A DNA stretch of 9,359 nt from Hydrogenophaga sp. (lineage in GTDB: Bacteria; Pseudomonadota; Gammaproteobacteria; Burkholderiales; Burkholderiaceae_C): positions 1-9,359 of the forward strand of contig JALOSN010000140.1 of the NCBI GenBank assembly GCA_025458415.1, in the 5' to 3' direction. A program made the position numbers and the translations under genes. The notes under the pieces were generated by a model. That model had not been told where the DNA came from. It did no database searches and saw nothing but the letters and a program-made list of their open reading frames with translations. How positions within the stretch are numbered: the first letter of the stretch is position 1; every line of letters begins with the position of its first letter. Of this stretch, positions 1 to 6,071 are shown one piece after another.

Positions 1-1
1 C

Positions 2-352
2 CGCCAGGTGCTGATGGACCTTTCGCTCAACCTCAAGGGCGTCGTCGGCCAGCGGCTGATCCGCGGCGCCCACGACCGGCTGGTGCCGGCGGTCGAGGTG
101 ATGCTGCTCTCGCCCTATGTGGCGGACCTGATCCAGAAGGGCCAGACCGACGACATCAAGGACGCCATGGCCAAGAGCAACGAACTGGGCATGTGCACCT
201 TCGACCAGTCGCTCTACGACCTGGTGCAACGCGGCGAACTGACGGCCGAGCAGGCCATCGAGCACGCCGACTCGCGCACCGATCTGTCGCTGCGCATCCG
301 CCTGCACCGCCACCAGCGTCCCGACACCGCCGGGCTTCACGTGGCGGGGTGA
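2..352 (+). CDS. pilU: PilU-type twitching motility ATPase, C-terminal part (5' end outside window)
   Basis: This is the last 116 residues of a type IV pilus retraction ATPase of the PilT/PilU family. The hexameric cytoplasmic motor powers pilus disassembly; PilU normally works as an accessory to PilT. The visible part begins RQVLMDLSLNLKGVVGQRL, continues through PAVEVMLLSPYVADLI and the LGMCTFDQSLYDL segment, and ends in an ADSRTDLSLRIRL tail. The MDLSLNLKGVVGQRL and AVEVMLLSP blocks and the ADS-NDLRLRIKL-like ending fit PilU better than PilT. The Walker and Asp/His boxes would lie upstream, outside the window. The frame is open to the left edge, so the GTG at 8 is not the real start. It converges on the minus-strand gene at 426. 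The PilU versus PilT assignment is from memory of the families. Confidence 0.88.
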   Translation, partial: RQVLMDLSLNLKGVVGQRLIRGAHDRLVPAVEVMLLSPYVADLIQKGQTDDIKDAMAKSNELGMCTFDQSLYDLVQRGELTAEQAIEHADSRTDLSLRIRLHRHQRPDTAGLHVAG

Positions 353-375
353 TCCGCCGTCTGGCGTGCGTGGGC

Positions 376-391
376 TCCCGCCCTTGCGGGA
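376..391. terminator. Small hairpin between convergent genes, weak terminator candidate
   Basis: TCCCGC (376-381) and GCGGGA (386-391) form a perfect 6-bp stem with a 4-nt cctt loop. It lies in the 73-bp gap between the convergent pilU and the small exported-protein gene. There is no T-run on either side, so this is not a convincing intrinsic terminator. Position is the main argument. Confidence 0.3.
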
Positions 392-425
392 TTGACGAAG
401 GGGCTGTTGCGGCCGCTCCGCCTGG

Positions 426-806
426 TCAGCGGGTGCGTTCGCAGCGGCCCTGCGATTGGGCCAGGCCGCGGAAATCGCTGTGCCAGATCTGCCTGGCCGT
501 ATCGATCTGGATGCGCTCGTTGTCCATCGAGGTCAGCACCAGCGTGCCGTCGACCGAGAAGGCGTGGACGGACACGCCGTCGACGCGGACCGCCGTCAGG
601 GCCTTCTCGTTGTGTTCCAGTTCGACCTCGCGGGCCCAGACGGTGCGGGCCGGCAGGTACACGGCCTCGCACAGCAGGCGCACCGACTTCACTTCGGCCG
701 TGGCCGGCCAGGCCAGCAGCAGCCCCACCAGGCCGGCAACGCAGACCAGCAGACCGGTGCGCAAGCCCAATGGATGGACCGCCGTGCGGCGCACGGCGGC
801 GCTCAA
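426..806 (-). CDS. Small exported protein of unknown function, downstream of the adenosyltransferase
   Basis: I do not recognise this protein. From the TTG at 806 it has 126 residues. Arg6-Arg7, a hydrophobic stretch around residues 18-33 and an Ala-Thr-Ala-like cleavage site near residue 37 make a credible Sec signal peptide, so the mature part of about 89 residues is probably periplasmic. The mature part has two cysteines (in LLCEAV and near the end in GRCERTR) that could form a disulfide, and looks beta-rich (VRVDGVSVHAFSVDGTLVLTS). The TTG overlaps the TGA of the upstream gene (TTGA) and has a good ribosome site, GGGAGG, seven bases upstream. An alternative GTG at 794 gives 122 residues but leaves that site too far away. 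The overlap suggests translational coupling with pduO, but a role in cobalamin metabolism is not supported by the sequence. Confidence 0.72.
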   Translation of the reverse strand: MSAAVRRTAVHPLGLRTGLLVCVAGLVGLLLAWPATAEVKSVRLLCEAVYLPARTVWAREVELEHNEKALTAVRVDGVSVHAFSVDGTLVLTSMDNERIQIDTARQIWHSDFRGLAQSQGRCERTR

Positions 807-1369
807 GCGCCGGCCTCCCGACTCATGCGCTCGCTCTTCCAGTACACGTCGTCGCCGCCGTCCATGCGGTTGAGCACCCGGGCCAGCACGAACATCAGGT
901 CGGACAGGCGGTTGAGGTACTGGCGCGGGGCGTCCTTGATGGCTTCCTCGTTGCCCAGCGCCACCACGGCGCGCTCGGCCCGGCGCGCCACGGTGCGGCA
1001 CACATGGGCCTGGCTCGCGGCACGCGTGCCGGCGGGCAGGATGAATTCCTGCAGGCGCGGCAGCTGTTCGTTGTAGCGGTCCAATGCCTCGTCCAGGGCC
1101 AGCACCGCCTCGGGCTTGAGCAGCTCGAAACCCGGGATCGACAGCTCGCCACCCAGATTGAACAGCTGGTGCTGGATCTCGACCAGCAGCGTGCGAACGT
1201 CGACCGGCATCGGCTCGCACAGCAGCACGCCGATGTGCGAGTTGAGCTCGTCCACATCGCCCATGGCGTGCACGCGCAGGCTGTTCTTGGAAACGCGGGT
1301 GTTGTCGCCCAGTCCGGTGGTGCCGGCGTCGCCGGTGCGGGTGGCGATCTGGGTCAGGCGGTTGCCCAT
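803..1369 (-). CDS. pduO: ATP:cob(I)alamin adenosyltransferase, PduO type
   Basis: This cytoplasmic homotrimeric enzyme transfers the 5'-deoxyadenosyl group of ATP to cob(I)alamin (or a corrinoid precursor) to make the coenzyme B12 form. The 188 residues match the usual family length. Visible motifs are the N-terminal ATP-binding loop TRTGDAGTTGLGD (10-22), the GDVDELNSHIG segment (37-47), the CRTVARRAER helix (124-133) with the conserved Arg/Glu active-site face, and YLNRLSDLMFVLAR (151-164). All are diagnostic of the PduO/MMAB family rather than CobA/BtuR. The ATG at 1369 has AGGA seven bases upstream. Its end overlaps the next minus-strand gene. No other cobalamin genes are in the window, so this is probably a stand-alone salvage or cofactor-assimilation gene. 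Confidence 0.94.
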   Translation of the reverse strand: MGNRLTQIATRTGDAGTTGLGDNTRVSKNSLRVHAMGDVDELNSHIGVLLCEPMPVDVRTLLVEIQHQLFNLGGELSIPGFELLKPEAVLALDEALDRYNEQLPRLQEFILPAGTRAASQAHVCRTVARRAERAVVALGNEEAIKDAPRQYLNRLSDLMFVLARVLNRMDGGDDVYWKSERMSREAGA

Positions 1370-1446
1370 GGCGGGTTCCTGGATGTCGATCGTGGTCGGA
1401 GTGCGGATTATCGGTCAGCCGCAGAGACCACGATGCCCCCTCGTGC

Positions 1447-1462
1447 CCGCGGGTTCCCGCGG
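1447..1462. repeat. Short perfect inverted repeat in gene-poor region 1370-1634
   Basis: CCGCGGG (1447-1453) and CCCGCGG (1456-1462) are perfect inverted arms around TT. It lies in the 265-bp stretch between the divergent pduO (-) and the small ORF at 1635 (+), in which I see no gene or RNA. The stretch should hold the pduO promoter, but I could not identify -35/-10 boxes. The palindrome could be an operator or simply a GC-rich coincidence. Confidence 0.25.
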
Positions 1463-1634
1463 TGCCGGGTTCCCGAAGGTAAGCAAGCGAATCGCCATGT
1501 GTCCCGGGCAAGCGGATGCGTGCTGCGGCAACAGAGCGCAAAAGCGCTGGCCATGGGCGCGGGCCTGGTCTTCAATCCGACTCTCACGCACCGACGCGTG
1601 TCTGCCTTCTCAACCCACCCGGGAGATCCGACCG

Positions 1635-1838
1635 ATGAAGAAAACGCCCCACCTGACCTCGTTCGAACGGCGCAGCGTCATGCTGTTCGCCAGCCTGAGC
1701 GTGGCCGCGGCCGGCCACGCCTTCGCTCCGTCACACGCGCCCAAGTCCGATCGGAGCGGCCGCAGCGACGCGGCAGCCACGGTCAAGCAGGCCGACACAC
1801 GGGGGCCGGACCCGGCCTGCAACCGCCCGGCCGGCTGA
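1635..1838 (+). CDS. Possible small exported protein, 67 aa, unknown function
   Basis: ATG at 1635 follows a GGGAG purine stretch about nine bases upstream. The 67-residue product starts MKKTPHLTSFERRSVMLFAS, followed by a moderately hydrophobic Val/Ala/Leu segment ending AAAGHAFA. That is a basic n-region, a twin-Arg pair and a signal-peptide-like core. The remainder is polar and low in complexity (Ser/Asp/Lys/Pro) and ends near DPACNRPAG. I do not recognise it. It is short, in a GC-rich genome where open frames arise by chance, and it lies alone between pduO and the FAD oxidase remnant. The start codon, ribosome site and signal-like N-terminus are the only arguments for it. Confidence 0.5.
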   Translation: MKKTPHLTSFERRSVMLFASLSVAAAGHAFAPSHAPKSDRSGRSDAAATVKQADTRGPDPACNRPAG

Positions 1839-1887
1839 TGCCCGGTGCGGCGACAGGGTTGACCGGGGTGTGTTTCACGGCATGCAG

Positions 1888-1896
1888 GGGTACACT
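1888..1896 (+). promoter_or_regulatory. Candidate -10 region of the FAD oxidase gene
   Basis: GGGTACACT ends 33 bases upstream of the ATG at 1930. TACACT (1891-1896) is a plausible sigma-70 -10 hexamer. TTGACC at 1859-1864 resembles a -35 box, but the 26-bp spacing is too long, so the -35 element is unresolved. The same GGGTACACT 9-mer occurs upstream of the Sel1 gene (3364-3372), which supports a promoter role. Confidence 0.3.
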
Positions 1897-1929
1897 GATC
1901 CGCTGAGCCAGACACCCGCGGAGACCGCC

Positions 1930-3299
1930 ATGAACGCCCCCACCGACCACCACCACCTCGCGCCTGAACTGCAGCTGCGCGAGGTGCCCGCCGCCCTGGT
2001 CGAAGCGCTGCAGCAGCGCTTCGGCGCCCGCTGCTCCACCGCGCAGGCGGTGCGCGAGCAGCACGGGCGCGACGAGTCCATCTTCGACGTGCCGCCCCCC
2101 TCGGCGGTGGTGTTCGCCGAGTCCACCCAGGACGTGGCCGACGCGGTGAGGCTGGCGGCGCAGCACAAGGTGCCGGTGATTCCGTTCGGCGTCGGCTCCT
2201 CGCTGGAAGGCCACCTGCTGGCGGTCCAGGGCGGCATCAGCATCGACGTCAGCCGCATGGACAAGGTGCTGTCGGTCAATGCCGAGGACCTGACCGTCAC
2301 GGTCCAGCCGGGCATCACCCGCAAGGCGGTGAACGAGGCGGTCAAGCACGAAGGCCTGTTTTTTCCCATCGACCCCGGTGCCGATGCCTCCATCGGCGGC
2401 ATGGCGGCCACCCGCGCCAGCGGAACGAACGCCGTGCGTTACGGCACCATGCGCGAGAACGTGCTGGCGCTGGAGGTGGTGACCGCCCGTGGTGATGTCA
2501 TCCGCACCGGCACCCGCGCCAAGAAAAGCAGCGCCGGCTACGACCTGACGCGTCTCATGGTGGGCAGCGAAGGCACGCTGGGCGTCATCACCGAGGTCAC
2601 GCTCAAGCTCTATCCGCTGCCCGAGGCCATCTCGGCCGCCATCTGCTCGTTCCCGACCATCGAGGCGGCGGTGCGCACCGTCATCCAGATCATCCAGATG
2701 GGCGTGCCGATCGCGCGCTGCGAACTGATCGACGCCGGCACGGTGCGCATGGTCAACGCCCACAGCAAGCTGGGTCTGCGCGAAGAACACATGCTGCTGA
2801 TGGAGTTCCACGGCTCGCCGGCCAGCGTGCAGGAGCAGGCCGAGACGGTACAGGACATCGCCAGGGAGTTTGACGGCAACGACTTCGAGTGGGCCACCAC
2901 CCCCGAGGAACGCACCCGTCTGTGGACCGCGCGGCACAACGCCTATTTCGCCGCCATCCAGAGCCGCCCCGGCTGCCGCGCCATCAGCACCGACACCTGC
3001 GTGCCGATCAGCCGCCTGGCCGACTGCCTGCTCGACTCGGTGGCCGAGGCCGACGCGTCCGGCATCCCGTATTTCCTCGTCGGCCATGTCGGCGACGGCA
3101 ACTTCCACTTCGGCTACCTGATCGACCCCGACCAGCCCGAAGAACACCGCAAGGCCGAGGCGCTGAACCACACCCTGTGCACAAGATGGACTTCCTGCGC
3201 ACCGAGGCGGGCGACGGCGCCATCGACATGATGCGCACCATCAAGCAGGCGCTGGACCCGGACAACATCCTGAACCCGGGCAAGATCTTCCGCCTCTGA
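1930..3299 (+). pseudogene. FAD-linked oxidase (GlcD/D-lactate dehydrogenase type), broken by a frameshifting deletion
   Basis: Members are FAD-dependent 2-hydroxyacid dehydrogenases that pass electrons to the respiratory chain or a carrier; the substrate is probably D-lactate or a related D-2-hydroxyacid. ATG at 1930 has GGAG six bases upstream. The FAD domain is intact: PFGVGSSLEGH, PGADASIGGMAATRASGTNA, RYGTMREN and GSEGTLGVITEVTLKLYPLP. The C-terminal VAO-type domain keeps GHVGDGNFHFGY with its metal-binding histidines. At 3174-3180 the frame breaks. The product runs to EALNHTL, then reads nonsense to a stop at 3231 (433 aa). The proper C-terminus, HKMDFLRTEAGDGAIDMMRT through LNPGKIFRL, continues in another frame to 3299. 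Relatives have about 18-19 more residues here, including the TCTGEHG(I/V)G motif. The total of 1370 nt implies a loss of 3n+1 bases, around 55. Without that motif the protein should be inactive even if the frame were restored. An assembly error is the alternative. Confidence 0.85.
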
Positions 3300-3330
3300 T
3301 CCGGCGCCGGCTGCCGCCGGGCCGCTCCTA

Positions 3331-3342
3331 CCCTGTACAGGG
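3331..3342. promoter_or_regulatory. 12-bp perfect palindrome upstream of the Sel1 lipoprotein gene
   Basis: CCCTGTACAGGG is a perfect dyad 74 bp before the ATG at 3417 and about 22 bp upstream of the putative -10 at 3367-3372, where an operator could sit. I cannot assign a regulator. The LexA pattern CTGT-N8-ACAG is not matched because the half-sites are contiguous. Confidence 0.25.
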
Positions 3343-3363
3343 GAAGACAACGGTGCGTCCACT

Positions 3364-3372
3364 GGGTACACT
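3364..3372 (+). promoter_or_regulatory. Candidate -10 region of the Sel1 lipoprotein gene
   Basis: GGGTACACT, with TACACT at 3367-3372, lies 44 bp before the ATG at 3417 and repeats exactly the 9-mer before the FAD oxidase gene. No good -35 box is visible at the 16-18 bp spacing. Confidence 0.3.
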
Positions 3373-3416
3373 TTTGGTCCTACAAGAACAGTCGACGCCG
3401 TTTTCAGGAGGGTCAT

Positions 3417-4019
3417 ATGCGCGCCGCGACAGCCATCTCTGCTTGCCTCGTCCTGCTGGCCTCGGGTTGTGCCGCCCAGAGCGCCGCCGACCAGACAGCC
3501 CCCCGCACCGACACCGTCCGCATCTGCGACAGCAGCGGCTGCTCCGACCGGCCGCGCAACAGCGCCACCTTCCAGGGCACCCCCACCGACCCTGCGGCCG
3601 AGCGCCGGCTGGCCGAGCTGACCGCGCTCGGCGAGCAGGACCCGCGCGCGGCATACGACCTGGGTCTGCGCTTCCTGCGGGGTGACGGCGTCGAGCGCAA
3701 CAGCTATCAGGCCATCCAGTGGATGCGCAAGGCCGGTGACGCCGGCCACGTCGAGGCCCAGTACGCGCTGGGGCGCATCTACCTGATGGGCTTCGAGGAA
3801 ATGGGGTCAGACCCGGCCGAGGCGGAGCGCTGGCTCACCATGGCCGCCGGCCAGGGCCACAAAGATGCCCGCCAGCTGCTGCCCGAGGCAGCGGCCGCCA
3901 AAAAGGACGAGCGCCGGCTCTACCAGGTGCGCGAGGCCCAGCGCAAGTCCTGGGGCGTCTGGTATTCGAGCTACCCGTACTACTGGACCTGGGGTCCCAG
4001 GGGCTGGTACGCACGCTGA
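3417..4019 (+). CDS. Sel1-repeat lipoprotein
   Basis: The 200-residue product begins with a short lipoprotein signal peptide ending in the lipobox LLASGC (lipidated Cys18), so it should be anchored in the outer or inner membrane facing the periplasm. After a polar linker (19-75) come two Sel1-like (TPR-related) repeats. The first, about 76-111, contains AAYDLGLRFLRGDGVERNS and IQWMRKAGDAGH. The second, about 112-150, contains EAQYALGRIYLMG and AERWLTMAAGQGH. Such solenoids usually scaffold protein-protein contacts; the partner is unknown. A charged helix (155-178) leads to an unusual aromatic C-terminus, WGVWYSSYPYYWTWGPRGWY. ATG at 3417 has a strong AGGAGG ribosome site five bases upstream. 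The CsgG-like lipoprotein gene follows 94 bp downstream on the same strand, suggesting shared envelope localisation. Confidence 0.87.
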   Translation: MRAATAISACLVLLASGCAAQSAADQTAPRTDTVRICDSSGCSDRPRNSATFQGTPTDPAAERRLAELTALGEQDPRAAYDLGLRFLRGDGVERNSYQAIQWMRKAGDAGHVEAQYALGRIYLMGFEEMGSDPAEAERWLTMAAGQGHKDARQLLPEAAAAKKDERRLYQVREAQRKSWGVWYSSYPYYWTWGPRGWYAR

Positions 4020-4113
4020 GGCCGTGCGAAACTCGGGCTTCGGTCCTGCCCATGCCCCTGCGGCCCAGGCCACCGTCTTCATCACCAACCTGCTGACTCG
4101 AAAGTCGTTCACC

Positions 4114-4953
4114 ATGAACCAAACCTCTCTGACCCTCCGCTGGGCCGCGCTGGCGGCCACTGTCGCCCTGGCTGGCTGCGTGACGCCCGGCGGTGGCATC
4201 GTTTCCACCGGTGGCAACGCCACCGCGGCCACCGGGGCAGCCGGGGGCGGCACCAGCGTCAACGCCAATCCCAACCTGCAGCGCTGCGACGCACCGCTGG
4301 GCACCATCGCGGTGGACGACGGCCGGGACAAGGAGTGGTGGGCCAGCTATGGTCGCGCCACCCAGGTCACCACCATCGAACCCCTGATCCGTCTGGCGGT
4401 GCAGCAGTCCAACTGCTTTGTCATCACCTCGGTCGGCAGCAGCCGCACCGACAGCCGCATTTCGGCCATCACCGACCGCCAGCGCAACTCGGGTGAATTC
4501 CGCGCCGGCTCCAACCAGCAAGCGGGCCAGCGCGTGGCCGCCGACTACTACCTGGAGCCGTCCATCATCATCAACAACGACTCCACCGGTGGCCTCGCCG
4601 CCGGCGTGGGTGGCCTGCTGGGCAGCCGCAACCGCAACCTGGGTGTGCTGGCCGGTTCGCTCGAGAGCAAGGTGTCGGTCGTGACCATGACCCTGTTCGA
4701 CATCCGTTCGGGCGTGCAGCTGTCCATCTCCGAGGGCAACGCCACCGCCACCAACTGGGGCGCAGCCCTGGGCGCCTTCGGCCCCAGCGCCGGCGGCGCA
4801 CTCGGTGGCTTCTCGCGCACCCCGGAAGGCAAGGCCACCGTCGCTGCCTTCATGGACGCCTACAACAACATGGTCGTCTCGCTGCGCAACTACAAGGCCC
4901 AGGAGGTCAAGGGCGGCCTGGGTCGTGGCGGGCAGCTGAGGGTCGGGCAGTAA
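4114..4953 (+). CDS. CsgG/HfaB-family lipoprotein
   Basis: The 279-residue product carries a lipoprotein signal with lipobox LAGC (lipidated Cys22), then a Gly/Ala/Thr-rich linker (26-50). The core shows the CsgG-like pattern: RCDAPLGTIAVDD (58-69), an IEPLIRLAVQQSNCFVITS helix-strand (88-106), QRNSGEFRAGSNQQAGQRVAADYYLEPSI (123-151), a Gly-rich LAAGVGGLLG segment (161-170), and VSVVTMTLFDIRSGVQLSISEGNATAT (187-213). CsgG forms an outer-membrane secretion channel for curli subunits, while many CsgG-family lipoproteins outside curli operons have no known role. No csgA, B, E or F genes are present here, so curli export is not implied. ATG at 4114 lacks a clear Shine-Dalgarno sequence but gives the correct lipoprotein N-terminus. 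It is likely co-transcribed with the Sel1 lipoprotein gene and ends before the repeat and terminator at 4961-5128. Confidence 0.8.
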   Translation: MNQTSLTLRWAALAATVALAGCVTPGGGIVSTGGNATAATGAAGGGTSVNANPNLQRCDAPLGTIAVDDGRDKEWWASYGRATQVTTIEPLIRLAVQQSNCFVITSVGSSRTDSRISAITDRQRNSGEFRAGSNQQAGQRVAADYYLEPSIIINNDSTGGLAAGVGGLLGSRNRNLGVLAGSLESKVSVVTMTLFDIRSGVQLSISEGNATATNWGAALGAFGPSAGGALGGFSRTPEGKATVAAFMDAYNNMVVSLRNYKAQEVKGGLGRGGQLRVGQ

Positions 4954-4960
4954 ATGGGGT

Positions 4961-5080
4961 ACACCCCCCTGCGCCGCTGACGCGGCTTCCCCCCTCTCTG
5001 GCGCGCCGCCGCGCGTCGCTGGGAGGGGGGACCGCACCTGCGGCCCGGCGAAGCCGGTTCCGCGGTGCGTCTGGCCTGTT
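4961..5080. repeat. Composite GC-rich dyad-symmetric intergenic repeat
   Basis: Several nested inverted repeats follow the CsgG-like gene. GCCGC (4973-4977) pairs with GCGGC (4982-4986). CCCCCCTC (4989-4996) pairs with GAGGGGGG (5023-5030) around a GC-rich core. The last hairpin, 5033-5069, is CGCACC-t-GCGG-c-CCGGC-gaa-GCCGG-tt-CCGC-GGTGCG, giving 15 paired bases. The layout and wording (ACACCCCCCTG...TCTGGCCTGTT) resemble dispersed intergenic repeats I associate with Comamonadaceae, but only one copy of this type is in the window, so copy number is inference. It may act as a transcript-stabilising or REP-like element after the lipoprotein genes. Confidence 0.55.
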
Positions 5081-5097
5081 AACACACGGTGTGCCTG

Positions 5098-5128
5098 AAA
5101 AAGGGCCTCTCTTCAGAGAGGCCTTTTT
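5098..5128. terminator. Bidirectional intrinsic terminator between the CsgG-like gene and parB
   Basis: GGCCTCTC (5104-5111) and GAGAGGCC (5116-5123) form an 8-bp stem with a ttca loop. An A-run lies on the left (5098-5102) and a T-run on the right (5124-5128). It therefore ends transcripts from both sides: the + strand lipoprotein genes and the - strand mnmG-to-parB operon, whose last stop codon is 19 bp away. Confidence 0.93.
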
Positions 5129-5146
5129 GTTGGGCTTCTGGTGGTT

Positions 5147-6070
5147 TCAGCGCTCGTGGCGGAGTTTTTCAATCAGCCCGTTGAGCTCGTCGAGGGAGCC
5201 GAACTGGATCGCCAGCTCACCCATTTCCTCGACCCGGCCGTGGCGCTTGACGCGTTTTTTGACGCGCACCTCCACCTCGGCGGTCAGCAGGTCGGACAGC
5301 TCGTCCTCGACCCGGCGGATGTCACGCGACTTTTCCTTCTTGGGTTTTTGTGGCACCAGATTGAATTCGGCGCTGAGTTTCTTCACCAGACCCTCGGCCT
5401 CGCGCACCGACAGCTTTTTGGCCGCGATCTGGTTGGCGGCCGTGATCTGGGCCACCTTCTCCAGCGCCAGCAGGGCGCGTGCATGGCCCATGTCCAGGTC
5501 ACCGGCCATCAGCATGGTCTGCACCGGTTCGGCCAGGTGCAGCAGCCGCAACAGGTTGGAGGCGGCCGAGCGTGAGCGGCCCACGGCCTGGGCCGCCTGT
5601 TCATGGGTCAGGCCGAACTCCTTGACCAGGCGTTGCAGGCCATGGGCCTCTTCCAGCGGGTTCAGGTCTTCGCGCTGGATGTTCTCGATCAGCGCCATGG
5701 CGGCGGCCGATTCATCGGGCACGTCGCGCACCAGCACCGGCACCTCGGTCAGCCCGGCCAGCTGGGACGCGCGGTAACGGCGTTCGCCGGCGATGATTTC
5801 GTACTTGCCCGCATTGGCGCCACCCGCCAGCTTGCGCACCAGGATCGGCTGCATGATGCCCTGGGCCTTGATCGACTCGGCCAGTTCGTAGAGCGCGCCC
5901 TCGTCCATGCGGGTGCGGGGCTGGTACATGCCAGGCACCATCTCGCCCACCGGCAGGACGCTGGGCGCCCCTGTCGGAACCGCGCTGTCGGCGGCGGTCG
6001 GTTCGGCCACCTTGGGGCCCAGCAGGGCTTCCAGTCCGCGGCCAAGGCCCTTGGGTTTCTTGGTGACCAT
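5147..6070 (-). CDS. parB: Chromosome partitioning protein ParB
   Basis: ParB is the CTP-dependent DNA clamp that loads at parS, spreads, and stimulates ParA to segregate the replication origin. The 307 residues are a normal length. Visible are the N-terminal ParA-interacting KGLGRGLEALLG (7-18), the QPRTRMDE box (50-57), the CTP-binding GERRYRA motif (95-101, Tyr where Trp is common), and ENIQREDLNPLEEA (129-142). The parS-reading helix-turn-helix is around LTHEQAAQAVGRSRSAASNL (154-173). A Lys/Arg-rich linker (242-275) leads to a C-terminal dimerisation segment. The start follows the hydrolase stop by one base (TGA-G-ATG), so translational coupling is likely. It is the last gene of the operon; the terminator at 5098-5128 follows it. 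Two parS-type sites lie upstream at 8139 and 9166. Confidence 0.97.
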   Translation of the reverse strand: MVTKKPKGLGRGLEALLGPKVAEPTAADSAVPTGAPSVLPVGEMVPGMYQPRTRMDEGALYELAESIKAQGIMQPILVRKLAGGANAGKYEIIAGERRYRASQLAGLTEVPVLVRDVPDESAAAMALIENIQREDLNPLEEAHGLQRLVKEFGLTHEQAAQAVGRSRSAASNLLRLLHLAEPVQTMLMAGDLDMGHARALLALEKVAQITAANQIAAKKLSVREAEGLVKKLSAEFNLVPQKPKKEKSRDIRRVEDELSDLLTAEVEVRVKKRVKRHGRVEEMGELAIQFGSLDELNGLIEKLRHER

Positions 6071-6071
6071 C

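Noticed and set aside
1560..1600. tRNA-like wording (GGTCTTCAATCCGACTCTC) in the gene-poor stretch
   Set aside because: No acceptor stem, D-arm or CCA-adjacent pairing could be drawn around it.
1872..1887. parS-like half-site TGTTTCACG upstream of the FAD oxidase
   Set aside because: Only the left half matches parS; the right half has four mismatches, so ParB binding is unlikely.
1783..3171. 462-codon minus-strand open frame opposite the FAD oxidase
   Set aside because: Shadow of the real gene in a GC-rich genome: His/Gly/Ala/Val-rich translation with no domain, exactly antisense to a conserved FAD-oxidase frame.
3174..3184. Programmed frameshift at the oxidase break
   Set aside because: No slippery heptamer is present, and a frameshift alone would not supply the missing ~18 residues with the GEHG motif.
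3331..3342. CCCTGTACAGGG considered as a LexA box
   Set aside because: The LexA pattern needs an 8-bp gap between CTGT and ACAG; here the halves are adjacent. Kept only as an unassigned palindrome.
3364..3380. Possible sigma-54 promoter (TGGGTACACTTTTGG)
   Set aside because: The GG and GC dinucleotides do not have the required -24/-12 spacing.
3835..5085. 416-codon minus-strand open frame opposite the Sel1 and CsgG-like genes
   Set aside because: Low-complexity Gly/Ala/Arg translation that spans two real genes and the terminator side; both opposite frames have lipoboxes and recognisable domains.
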